A stretch of 15,969 bases of DNA from an uncultured Gemmatimonadota bacterium (GTDB lineage Bacteria; Gemmatimonadota; Gemmatimonadetes; Gemmatimonadales; Gemmatimonadaceae): positions 1 through 15,969 of the forward strand of contig CAMLDY010000056.1 in assembly GCA_946478895.1 (NCBI GenBank), read 5' to 3'. The position numbers and the translations under genes were made by a program. Positions 6,948-14,587 of the stretch are shown one piece after another. Position 1 is the stretch's first letter. Each line of letters begins with the position of its first letter. The notes under the pieces were generated by a model, which worked only from the letters and a program-made list of their open reading frames with translations, was not told the origin of the DNA and made no database searches.

Positions 6948-9900
6948 TCACCTGGCGTACCTGATCGTCACGATCGACGGCAGCTTGCGGACGTGCACTT
7001 CCTGACCCTTGATCTCGGCTGGCAGGCCATCGACCGTAGCCGATAGGATCGGTTGATCGAGCGGACTGTACACCACAATCCCGCCGGGTGGCATCTTGAT
7101 GCCGACGCGCAGGTTGACCGTCACCACTTTCCCGATCGCGCGCATGTCGTAGTTGATCGGGCCGTACTCGGTGCTGAGGTTGGAGACGCGCAGGCCGGGA
7201 TCCTGGGTGACCCAGTCATCCTTCACCCCCGCGCCGATTACCAATGAGCTGTCGGACTCGCGCTCGTAGGCGAGCATGTCGAGAAAGCTCCTGATATAGT
7301 CGCTGCCCACCCAGGTGTGGGGCATGTCGCCGATGAATTTCGGGGTCTTCGGATCGCGATACACTACCTCCGCCCACTGATGCCAGGCGGCGGGACGCTG
7401 GCCCTCGAAAAAGAAATCGAGCAGCTCGTGGGCGCGCGCGCGTAATCCAAGGCGCACGTGCACCCCGACGTTGCGCAGCTCGTATGGCGTGTACGAATCC
7501 CACGGCTTCACCCCAACGCTGCGCTGCCTCGCTTCCTGGAAATACTTGTCGAAGGTGCGATTGAGCAGCGGGCCCGGCAGCCGACCCATCTCCCCGCCCG
7601 GACTTACGGCGATCGTCGTCGATGTCGGATCGAAATCCGCCAGCTCCACCGAGCCCGGGATGTAGTCGATCCGCCTCGAGATCACCACCTGCCGGATCGA
7701 CTCGAACAGATTCGCCCGGAAGCTGTTCCGGATCTGCGCGTACTCCTTGGCCTCGGGCTTATCCAGCTCCTTCGCGATAAAAGTCGCGTCCTTGAAGCCC
7801 CTCAGCGCAAAGAAATCATCCCAGTAGGAATGCATCGGTTTCGCGCTGTAGCCCTCATGGCTTATGGACTCCGGCAATAAGCCATAGAACACCTTTCCTA
7901 CACCGGTTTGGTACGGCTCCGTCATCCGTAGATGGCGTAGCGAATCCAGATACGTCACCGCCTTCGCCACGTACGGCCACATCTTCTCCAGCTCCGCCTT
8001 GTCGCCGGTATGGCGATAGTACTCGGCGACGAGATAGATGAACTCGCCATTGCTGTCGTTCTCGGACACCGGCGTCGCGCCGTGCTCGTCGACACAGCAC
8101 GGCACCTTGCCGTTGTCGTATTGGAACGGCGCGTACCAGTCGATGAAATCCTTGACGTCCTTGTCGTGACCGAGCCGCAGCAGCGCGGTCGATGTCAGCG
8201 AGCCGTCGCGGATCCACGACCGCGAGTAGCTGCGTGAGCCCGGCTGAATCGCCGGGCCATCTCGATTGATCAGGATGTCGGCGAGCTGCGCGTGCATCGT
8301 CTGGAGGTACCGCGCCGCCGAGGCTGGCAACACGATCGACACCGGCCCCATCTGCTGACGCCACGCCGCGGTCGTCGCCTCCAGCTGCGAAGCGACCGCA
8401 CGCTCTCCCTGACCGGGCAGCAGAGTGACTGGTTGCGGTGCGGATGAAACCGCAGGCGGCGCCGTGGCGCTGGCCGCGGCAGTCGGGGGGACCGTGTATC
8501 CACTCCGCGACGCCGCCAACAGCTGGGCGATGTTCAAGTCACCGCCGTGCAACGGCACCGCGATGTCGATCGGGCTCGACGTCGCGCGCGGACCGAGCTC
8601 CAGCTGGTACGACAGCACCGCCGACGCATGTCCGGTCGGATCGACGACCGCTATCGGCGACGGCGTCTTCCCCGCGCGAAGCCAGTCGACGATGTTGCCG
8701 TCGTCAAACGCAAGCGCGCCAAATCCGCTGACCGACGCCAGCGACCGGACGAACTTGTTGCCGGTCACCTTCACCGACGACCCCTGCAACGAAATCGAAT
8801 CGACCCGCGCCACGCCGCCCGGCAGATTCAGAAACTGCCACGGCGGGTTCACTTGCAGCGGGCGGATCGCCAGAAACAACGTCGGCTTCTTGTACTTCCG
8901 CGAGTTGTTGGCGATTCGATACCGAACGTACAGCACCGAAGAATCCGCGGCGCCTGCCGCAAACGGCTCGATCGTCAGCACGACGTCGCCGCTCGTCCAC
9001 ACCACCTGTGGCAACGGCAACCCTTCCGCGTTCGACGACACCGATCTCGTCGCGTCGTTCCACGTCACCAACTTGCCGTCGAGATACAGAAACGGCTCGA
9101 TCGAAAACTCGCCGCGGCCGACCTCCACCATCCCATCCTCGTTCACCAGCGCTTCGGCGCTGTCGCGATCGACTCCGACTACCGTCCAGTACGACTGCTC
9201 GCTCGATAGATAGCGCGGGTAGCTCCCGCGCGGTGCCTCCCGGGCCATCGCGAAATAGAGATCGTTCTCGCTCGATGCCCAATCGAGTGGTTTGACGCTG
9301 ATGTCGCGAATCCCGTATCCATTCCTTCCCTCCGCTGACTTCAGAATGACGCGAACGAAGCGCGCGTCAGATTCCGGCATGTACAGGTAGTCGCGGAGCA
9401 ACGGCGATGACGCGGCAGTCTTGCTCGACGCCGACGTTTGTGCGACCGGAGACACTGACGTTCGACTGACGGTGTACAGCGTCTGCCAGCTCTGACCATC
9501 CTTTGACGCCTGGACCTCGTACGCGCTCGCCCGCCTGCCCGGCTCCCACTGGATCTCCATCCCGCCGAACTCACGCCGCTTCAGAAAATCGAAATTGATG
9601 GTGTCTGCGACTGACGATGTGCTGACTCCCCCATCTGACGACCCGCTGACACCCGACCCCGCCCGACTCGGCGCACTCCGCCACGCGGTCGTCAGATCCG
9701 CGTCGGTCGCGCGTCCAACGTCGTGACCCTGCGCCTGCGATGAAGCGCTGACGCTTGGGGTCAATGTGTACGGCGTTGCGGGCTCCAACGGTGTAAGAGC
9801 GAGATTGTCCAGCCAGACACTCCCCTTTCCACCCGAGCCAGCCGTGATCGCGATCTCGATCGCCGCAAACCGCCGCAGCTCCTTGTCAGTCGTCGGACCC

Positions 9901-10460
9901 CACGCAAACGAGATCTGACGCTTTTTGCGGGCGACGGTGGTCCAGTCTTTTGGGAAAACGAAGTTGGGATTGTTCGACCACCACACGTTGTCACCCGTCG
10001 AATCCACCAGCTTGAACTCCAGCGTGTTGCTCGGCGCTTCCCCGCGGATGTCGAAGGAGAATTCGTAGTTCGACGGCAGACTCATCGCGATTGCGCGATG
10101 CACGACTGCGTATCCGCCGTGCCCGTGGAAATCGAAATCGATCCGCATCGCCGTCGGATGCCCGGGCGCCGAATCCGGATGCACCGAAACCTCGACCCCC
10201 TCCGCCGGCGCCGCCGTCCACTGCGTCACCGAATCGAAGGAATCGAGAATCGTCCGCCCCGAAGCCGCCTGCACCGGCGTCACCGGCACGATCGTCGGCA
10301 CCGGCGTCGGCCTCGGCGGATTAGCCGGCGGATTCGTCGGTGGATTAGCCGGGTTCACCGGCGGATTCGCGGGTGGATTACTCGGCGGATTCGTCGGCGT
10401 CTGCGCCTGCAACAACCCACCCGAGATGGTGCAAAGAAGCAACAATCCCCAACCCCTCAT
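6948..10460 (-). CDS. Secreted CBM/discoidin protein with (alpha/alpha)6-barrel hydrolase-like domain
   Basis: The product has 1170 residues from ATG 10460. Residues 1-20 are a signal peptide (MRGWGLLLL...LQAQ). About 21-50 is an Asn-Pro-Pro repeat linker. About 68-225 resembles a CBM/CIA30-type jelly roll (ending GSVWLDNLAL), and about 235-392 is an F5/8 type C (discoidin) domain with two Ser-rich inserts. A beta-sandwich-like region follows. From about 690 on there is a helical domain with RSWIRDG (747-753), WHQWAEV (about 1026) and MPHTWVGSDYIRSF (about 1046), resembling (alpha/alpha)6 glycosidases. The catalytic residues cannot be assigned with certainty. The protein probably binds and trims or rearranges a polysaccharide outside the cytoplasm. 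It is the last gene of the importer operon. An upstream in-frame TTG (10472) lacks a suitable ribosome site. Confidence 0.85.
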   Translation of the reverse strand: MRGWGLLLLCTISGGLLQAQTPTNPPSNPPANPPVNPANPPTNPPANPPRPTPVPTIVPVTPVQAASGRTILDSFDSVTQWTAAPAEGVEVSVHPDSAPGHPTAMRIDFDFHGHGGYAVVHRAIAMSLPSNYEFSFDIRGEAPSNTLEFKLVDSTGDNVWWSNNPNFVFPKDWTTVARKKRQISFAWGPTTDKELRRFAAIEIAITAGSGGKGSVWLDNLALTPLEPATPYTLTPSVSASSQAQGHDVGRATDADLTTAWRSAPSRAGSGVSGSSDGGVSTSSVADTINFDFLKRREFGGMEIQWEPGRRASAYEVQASKDGQSWQTLYTVSRTSVSPVAQTSASSKTAASSPLLRDYLYMPESDARFVRVILKSAEGRNGYGIRDISVKPLDWASSENDLYFAMAREAPRGSYPRYLSSEQSYWTVVGVDRDSAEALVNEDGMVEVGRGEFSIEPFLYLDGKLVTWNDATRSVSSNAEGLPLPQVVWTSGDVVLTIEPFAAGAADSSVLYVRYRIANNSRKYKKPTLFLAIRPLQVNPPWQFLNLPGGVARVDSISLQGSSVKVTGNKFVRSLASVSGFGALAFDDGNIVDWLRAGKTPSPIAVVDPTGHASAVLSYQLELGPRATSSPIDIAVPLHGGDLNIAQLLAASRSGYTVPPTAAASATAPPAVSSAPQPVTLLPGQGERAVASQLEATTAAWRQQMGPVSIVLPASAARYLQTMHAQLADILINRDGPAIQPGSRSYSRSWIRDGSLTSTALLRLGHDKDVKDFIDWYAPFQYDNGKVPCCVDEHGATPVSENDSNGEFIYLVAEYYRHTGDKAELEKMWPYVAKAVTYLDSLRHLRMTEPYQTGVGKVFYGLLPESISHEGYSAKPMHSYWDDFFALRGFKDATFIAKELDKPEAKEYAQIRNSFRANLFESIRQVVISRRIDYIPGSVELADFDPTSTTIAVSPGGEMGRLPGPLLNRTFDKYFQEARQRSVGVKPWDSYTPYELRNVGVHVRLGLRARAHELLDFFFEGQRPAAWHQWAEVVYRDPKTPKFIGDMPHTWVGSDYIRSFLDMLAYERESDSSLVIGAGVKDDWVTQDPGLRVSNLSTEYGPINYDMRAIGKVVTVNLRVGIKMPPGGIVVYSPLDQPILSATVDGLPAEIKGQEVHVRKLPSIVTIRYAR

Positions 10461-10464
10461 CCAA

Positions 10465-10470
10465 CTCTCC
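10465..10470 (-). promoter_or_regulatory. Ribosome binding site deciding the discoidin gene start
   Basis: GGAGAG on the minus strand lies four bases before ATG 10460, preceded by a T tract. The alternative start, TTG 10472, overlaps this site and has only the T tract upstream, so ATG 10460 is preferred. The shorter protein also begins with a more typical signal peptide (Met-Arg, then the hydrophobic core). Confidence 0.65.
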
Positions 10471-10516
10471 AAAAAAAGTGTTGTTCGCTGTCAGCCAAGC
10501 TGCTGTAAAGCCTGCC

Positions 10517-10554
10517 GCTGCCCGCTTCAGTACTGTTAGATCTACGCCGAAGCG
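10517..10554. repeat. Dispersed hairpin repeat, copy 2
   Basis: Bases 10517-10541 exactly match 1-25. CGCTTC (10523-10528) and GAAGCG (10549-10554) make a 6-bp stem around a 20-base loop with the same CAGTACTG palindrome (10528-10535). The element fills part of the 101-bp gap between the second permease gene and the discoidin gene in one leftward operon. It could therefore be a transcript-processing or attenuating stem that sets relative expression of these genes, or an inserted repeat. A short T-rich stretch (A7 on the plus strand, 10471-10477) lies between it and the downstream ribosome site. Confidence 0.7.
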
Positions 10555-10561
10555 CCACCAT

Positions 10562-11476
10562 CTATCCTTTCACGGATCCAGCCATGACCCCCTGGATGTA
10601 GTACCTCTGCAAAAACAGAAATACCGCCAGCACCGGGATCACCGTGAGCACCGACCCCGCCATCATCAGCTCGGTGTCCTGGACGTGCTCCCCAGACAGA
10701 TTCGCGAGCGCGACCGGCAGAGTGTAATGTGCCTGATCGCTCAGCACGATGAGCGGCCACATGAAGTCGTTCCACGTCGAGAGAAAAGTCCAGATCGCCA
10801 GCGTCGCCAGGATCGGAAGAATCCCCGGCACCACCACTTCCCAGTAGATCCGGAGCTCCGATGCCCCGTCGATCCGCGCCGCGTCGAGCATGTCGTCGGG
10901 AATCGAGAGCGCGTACTGCCGGATCAGGAAGATCCCGAAGATGCTCGCCATCCCCGGGATGATCACGCCCCAGTAGGTGTTGATGAGATGGAGATTTTTC
11001 ATCAACAGAAAGAGCGGCAGCATCGCGATCTGCACCGGCAGCACCAGGCCGAGTGACAGCAGCCGGAACGTCCGGTCCCGCCCCCGAAAGCGAAGCTTCG
11101 CAAACGCATAGCCCGCCATCGAATTCACCACCAGCGAAATCGCAGTGACGGTCACCGCAATGAAGCTGCTGTTCAACAGATATCGCCCGAGGTTCAAGCG
11201 CGTAAACAGGTCGCCGTAATGCGCAAACGTGATTCGCGACGGCAGCAAATGCGGCGGATAAGTACTCGCCTCCCCCGTCGGCATCAGCGACGCCGACAAC
11301 ATCCAGAGCATCGGAATCAGCGCGATCAGTGCCCCGATGATGAGCAACACATACAAAACGATCTGCGCGAATCGCCGACGAGCCCTCGCCGATCCACCAC
11401 TCCAACCGTGCTCAGAGCCGCCAGCCGCTCCGCCCACAGCCGCCCGCTGGTAGTCTTCAGTGGCCGTTTTTGACAC
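10562..11476 (-). CDS. Sugar ABC transporter permease (MalG/UgpE-like)
   Basis: This 304-residue inner-membrane protein has six hydrophobic segments, at about 37-62, 103-126, 138-158, 168-188, 218-236 and 271-290. The EAA loop that contacts the ATPase is DAARIDGASELRIYWEVVVP near 198-217. This is the second, MalG-type permease of a carbohydrate uptake-1 importer. I chose GTG 11476. Its G is the last base of the upstream permease stop (TAGTG, 1-bp overlap), and GAGGGAG lies eight bases upstream, which indicates translational coupling. The reading frame stays open much further upstream, but that extension only shadows the upstream permease and is arginine-rich and non-homologous in look. The first 35 residues are an unusually long Gly/Ala-rich cytoplasmic tail. 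Confidence 0.93.
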   Translation of the reverse strand: MSKTATEDYQRAAVGGAAGGSEHGWSGGSARARRRFAQIVLYVLLIIGALIALIPMLWMLSASLMPTGEASTYPPHLLPSRITFAHYGDLFTRLNLGRYLLNSSFIAVTVTAISLVVNSMAGYAFAKLRFRGRDRTFRLLSLGLVLPVQIAMLPLFLLMKNLHLINTYWGVIIPGMASIFGIFLIRQYALSIPDDMLDAARIDGASELRIYWEVVVPGILPILATLAIWTFLSTWNDFMWPLIVLSDQAHYTLPVALANLSGEHVQDTELMMAGSVLTVIPVLAVFLFLQRYYIQGVMAGSVKG

Positions 11477-12366
11477 TAGACGTGCTCCCTCTGCAGCCGG
11501 AACTGTATCAAAGTCGCAATCAGAATCACGACGAACAAAACGAAGGCGATGGCAGCGGCGTACCCCATCCGCCACCACCGGAACCCCTCCTCGTACATCA
11601 TCAGCACCACGCTGGTCGTCGACCGCAACGGCCCGCCCTGCGTCATGACGTACGGCTCCGAGAACAGCTGGAAGTACCCGATCATCGTGATCACGCCAAC
11701 AAACAGGAGCGTCGGCCCAAGCAGCGGCAGCGTGACGTTGAAGAACCGTCGGAACGGCCCCGCTCCGTCGATCTCCGCCGCGTCGTAGAGATCCTGCGGG
11801 ATCGCCTGCAGTCCGGCGATGAAGATCAGCATGTTGTACCCGAACTGCTTCCACACCGCGAGCAGGATGATGGCGGGCATCGCCCAGTGCGGATCACCCA
11901 ACCAGTCGATCGGCCCGATCCCGATGTGGCCCAGCGCGTAGTTGAGCAGACCGTACTTGGTGTGATATAGATATCGCCAGACGATCGCGACCGCGACCAG
12001 CGTCGTCACGAACGGCGTGAAGTAGATCGTCCTGAAGAAGCTCTTGAACCGAACCAGCTTCGCATTGAGCAACAGCGCCGTCGCCAGCGACACCGCGATC
12101 GTCAACGGCCCGCCCACCAGCGCGAAGTAGAAGGTATTGCGAAGCGCCTGCCAGAACTCCGGCGTATGCAGGAGCTTGGTGTAATTCGAGAGCCCGACGA
12201 ATCGCGTCGTCGATGGATTGGCGATGGCGTAGATATCGAAATCCGTGACGCTCAGCACCAGCGATGCCAGCACCGGCAGGAAAAAGAAAACGAAGATCAG
12301 CGCCAGCGCCGGCAAGAGGAACAGCCACGCCGCTTTGCCTACATCTCCCGGCGCCTGCGCTTTCAC
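11476..12366 (-). CDS. Sugar ABC transporter permease (MalF/UgpA-like)
   Basis: This 296-residue membrane protein has six hydrophobic segments, at about 12-40, 79-100, 111-133, 161-187, 213-234 and 268-288. The EAA loop is DLYDAAEIDGAGPFRRFFNV near 192-211, followed by TLPLLGPTL. It is the first, MalF/UgpA-type permease and should pair with the permease encoded downstream. GTG 12366 overlaps the stop of the binding-protein gene by four bases (GTGA), the usual coupled arrangement. An open frame continues upstream to 12516 but would add an arginine-rich stretch overlapping the binding protein, so I rejected it. Its periplasmic loop after segment 1 (about 41-78) has the NYTKLL...FWQALRNTFYF sequence characteristic of this family. 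Confidence 0.94.
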   Translation of the reverse strand: MKAQAPGDVGKAAWLFLLPALALIFVFFFLPVLASLVLSVTDFDIYAIANPSTTRFVGLSNYTKLLHTPEFWQALRNTFYFALVGGPLTIAVSLATALLLNAKLVRFKSFFRTIYFTPFVTTLVAVAIVWRYLYHTKYGLLNYALGHIGIGPIDWLGDPHWAMPAIILLAVWKQFGYNMLIFIAGLQAIPQDLYDAAEIDGAGPFRRFFNVTLPLLGPTLLFVGVITMIGYFQLFSEPYVMTQGGPLRSTTSVVLMMYEEGFRWWRMGYAAAIAFVLFVVILIATLIQFRLQREHV

Positions 12367-13652
12367 TTCTGCGCCGCCTGGGCGAGGAGATATCGCCGCT
12401 TCTCGAGCATCGCGTTCACGTCCTGATCGAGCGACGCCAGCGTCTGATCGACCGTCTTCACCCCGCGAATCGCCTGCTCGCCGTGCTCGAAGATGGCCGT
12501 CGCGATCTCCTCCCACTCCGGGACCTGGGGTGTCGGCACCACCCGCTCCAGCTGCTCACGGAACGCGCGCGCGTACTTGTTGTTCGCCAGTGCCGTATCC
12601 GCCCACGCCGACTTCCTCGGCGGAAGATCGCCCGTGAGATGGTAAAACTCCGTCTGTACCGACGGCTGCGACAGGTATTCCATCAGGATCCAGGCTTCCT
12701 TCTTGTGCTTCGATGCAACGAATAGCGACAGGCTCGATCCGCCGGCGAGCGAGACCCCGGGTCCATTGGGTCCGGGAATCGGGGCCGTCATCCAGTTCGG
12801 CTGCGTCGCGGCGTTGAGCCGGCTCTTCATCTCGCCGATCAGCCACGGGCCCGAGATGAACATCGCGATGTTGCCGCGCTCGAATTCCTGGAACAGGTTC
12901 GATACCTGCGCCGTCGAGACCGGCGATGCCAAACCCTGCCGGTAGATGCTCATGTAGAAATCGAAGCCACGTCTGAACTCCGGCTGCTCGAACGCGCCGT
13001 AACGGCCGGCGTCACGCAAAATCGGCGAGCCGACGTTGAGCGCGAAGATCACCGGCTGCGGCCACTCGTTGGTCGGCATCAGCAGCGGAAACTGATTGGG
13101 CCCCATCTGCTGCTTGATCTTTTTCATCGCCGCGACCCAATCGGTCCACGTCGTCGGGAATTCGCGGTAGCCCGCTTTCGCGAGCAGATCGGTGCGGTAG
13201 AAGATCAGCCGGGTGTCCACGTACCATGGAATGCCGAAGGTTTTCCCGTCGACGACGTTGGTCTTCCAGATGCCGTCGAAGAAATCGTCGCGCCTGACGA
13301 CACTCGAGCTCGATGCCAGACTATCGAGCGGCTCCAGGGCGTCGAGCGCAACGAATTCGGGCACCCAGGTATTTCCCAGCATGGCGATGTCGGGCGTGGC
13401 CTCACCGACGTAGGCGGTCAGCAATTTTTCATGCGCCGCGGTCCACGGAATCTGCTGGACATCGACACTGATCTCCGGGTGCAGCTTCTCGAACGCCGGC
13501 ATCAGCTGCGACAGAACTTCGCCCTCACGCCCCATCGCCCAGATCCTCAGCGTAGTGCTGTTGCCGGCCGACGCGCTCGAGCAGCCGAGGGCGGCCGCGG
13601 CGAGCAGAGCCGCAGACCTCCAGCTTCGCTGGATTTTCGCTGGACGGCGCAT
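12363..13652 (-). CDS. Sugar ABC transporter substrate-binding lipoprotein (family 1)
   Basis: This 429-residue extracytoplasmic solute-binding protein of the MalE/UgpB type is anchored through a signal peptide. Basic residues (MRRPAK) are followed by SAALLAAAALGC with Cys24 as the likely lipidation site. The mature protein has the standard elements: TLRIWAMGREGEV near the start, FEKLHPEISVDVQQIPW, PDIAMLGNTWVPEF, GIPWYVDTRLIFYRTDLL and FISGPWLIGEM. Aromatic residues in these segments fit carbohydrate stacking. It delivers a sugar, probably an oligosaccharide, to the two permeases encoded immediately downstream. It is the first gene of the leftward operon. ATG 13652 and an upstream GTG 13664 are both possible; neither has a clear ribosome site. 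The ligand cannot be deduced. Confidence 0.94.
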   Translation of the reverse strand: MRRPAKIQRSWRSAALLAAAALGCSSASAGNSTTLRIWAMGREGEVLSQLMPAFEKLHPEISVDVQQIPWTAAHEKLLTAYVGEATPDIAMLGNTWVPEFVALDALEPLDSLASSSSVVRRDDFFDGIWKTNVVDGKTFGIPWYVDTRLIFYRTDLLAKAGYREFPTTWTDWVAAMKKIKQQMGPNQFPLLMPTNEWPQPVIFALNVGSPILRDAGRYGAFEQPEFRRGFDFYMSIYRQGLASPVSTAQVSNLFQEFERGNIAMFISGPWLIGEMKSRLNAATQPNWMTAPIPGPNGPGVSLAGGSSLSLFVASKHKKEAWILMEYLSQPSVQTEFYHLTGDLPPRKSAWADTALANNKYARAFREQLERVVPTPQVPEWEEIATAIFEHGEQAIRGVKTVDQTLASLDQDVNAMLEKRRYLLAQAAQK

Positions 13653-13696
13653 GGTACTTGTCACTATGCTAGAGGTATCTCATAGGGGAGCCCGCC
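13653..13696. promoter_or_regulatory. Short divergent intergenic/promoter region
   Basis: Only 44 bp (32 if GTG 13664 is used) separate the start of the leftward importer operon from the start of the rightward lipoprotein pair. The rightward gene has GGGGAG at 13685-13690, six bases before its ATG. TATGCT at 13665-13670 resembles a -10 box for rightward transcription, and TAGCAT on the minus strand (13667-13672) resembles one for leftward transcription. No good -35 box is visible for either. The two promoters must overlap each other or the opposite coding region, so the two directions are probably co-regulated or mutually exclusive. Confidence 0.35.
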
Positions 13697-14143
13697 ATGA
13701 ATCTGTCTTGTAAGACAATGATAGTTGCTACGCTCGTTTCAGCTCTGGCCTGCAGCGACAACACCGGACCCAAAACTGTAGAGGCACAATTCGTACTGCA
13801 CGACATAGGCGGACGGTTGTTGCCAACTTATCCTGCGGCCACTCCGGGACTGACACCGACCATCCTGGATGGCACCGTCACTCTCTATTCGTCCGGACAG
13901 GCAACCATCTTCGAGCACCGCACCGAATGGAATGGAGTCGATGCGACTTACACCACTCCGTATACCTACAAGATCCGGGACAACGTCGTCGAGTTTGCGC
14001 CCCTCGAGCCCTGCCCGCCGGCAGCCATCTGCGCCGGGCCGCCCGCTGGAACGCTATCCCTCACCTTCGGCCGCCTGAGCCTGAACGTGGGCGGCGCGGG
14101 GTTCCCGATCATCTACAACTACGATCGTGTCGTATCCCTCTAG
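13697..14143 (+). CDS. Small lipoprotein, unknown function (tandem pair, first)
   Basis: This 148-residue protein has a lipoprotein signal: a Lys-containing n-region, the hydrophobic stretch MIVATLVSALAC, and Cys19 in a good lipobox (SALAC). Ser-Asp-Asn-Thr-Gly-Pro follows, a tail I associate with Gemmatimonadota lipoproteins. The mature part looks all-beta, with alternating hydrophobic strands, and carries two Cys (CPPAAIC, about 108-114) that could form a disulfide. It ends IIYNYDRVVSL. It shares order and pattern with the following gene product (FVLHDIGG / FELTDVDG, the ILDGTVTL / VISGSVAL strand, and the final IYNY), so the two are diverged paralogues. I recognise no named family. It has the strong ribosome site GGGGAG. 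It may be a surface accessory protein of the neighbouring glucan locus, which is inference from position only. Confidence 0.8.
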   Translation: MNLSCKTMIVATLVSALACSDNTGPKTVEAQFVLHDIGGRLLPTYPAATPGLTPTILDGTVTLYSSGQATIFEHRTEWNGVDATYTTPYTYKIRDNVVEFAPLEPCPPAAICAGPPAGTLSLTFGRLSLNVGGAGFPIIYNYDRVVSL

Positions 14144-14576
14144 TCCGACACGCTCACACATTCGCGCACTTCTCGCGCTAGCTGTCCTCGCCTGCACCAG
14201 CCCTAGTGAGCCGGGAGCCTTCTCGGCGCGCTTCGAGCTGACCGACGTCGACGGCGTGCCTCTGCCGGTCACCGCTTCCCCAGGTGTAGGGACGCCGGGC
14301 GCCACCGTCATCTCCGGTTCGGTCGCGCTCGATCAGCTCGGCGGCGCAATCACCGCGGAAGATCGGGTCGACCCAACGGGCAATCCGATCATAATCCGCA
14401 CCGGCTACCGCTACGCGATCAAAGGCTCGACCATCGAGCTCCAGTACGCCTTCCCCTGCGACTGCAAGACCGTCCCGAGTGCCACGATTCTCAACAACGG
14501 TCTCAACCTGCGGCTGACCTATGGCCCCGAGTACACCTTCCATATCTACAACTATCGCGTCCTGGCGGAGAACTAG
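14127..14576 (+). CDS. Small lipoprotein, unknown function (tandem pair, second)
   Basis: This is a 149-residue protein from GTG 14127, a start inside the last 17 bp of the preceding gene, so translation is probably coupled. The n-region has Arg and His, the hydrophobic core is ALLALAVLAC, and Cys23 sits in a clear lipobox. The mature part looks like the preceding product: a short FELTDVDGVPLP strand, a VISGSVAL strand, a Tyr-rich RTGYRYAIKGSTIEL segment, a Cys-Asp-Cys motif in place of CPPAAIC, and a C-terminal FHIYNYRVL. No other start in this frame would keep the whole signal peptide. Function is unknown. It ends 11 bp before the stop of the oppositely oriented GH144 gene, with no obvious terminator between them. 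Confidence 0.78.
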   Translation: MSYPSSPTRSHIRALLALAVLACTSPSEPGAFSARFELTDVDGVPLPVTASPGVGTPGATVISGSVALDQLGGAITAEDRVDPTGNPIIIRTGYRYAIKGSTIELQYAFPCDCKTVPSATILNNGLNLRLTYGPEYTFHIYNYRVLAEN

Positions 14577-14587
14577 GATCAGCGGAC

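Noticed and set aside
11477..11854. N-terminal extension of the second permease to Met 11854
   Set aside because: The extra stretch overlaps the first permease in another frame, is Arg-rich and lacks membrane-protein character. The TAGTG overlap start at 11476 explains the gene.
12367..12516. N-terminal extension of the first permease to 12516
   Set aside because: It overlaps the 3' end of the binding-protein gene and is hydrophilic and Arg-rich. The GTGA start at 12366 matches the family N-terminus.
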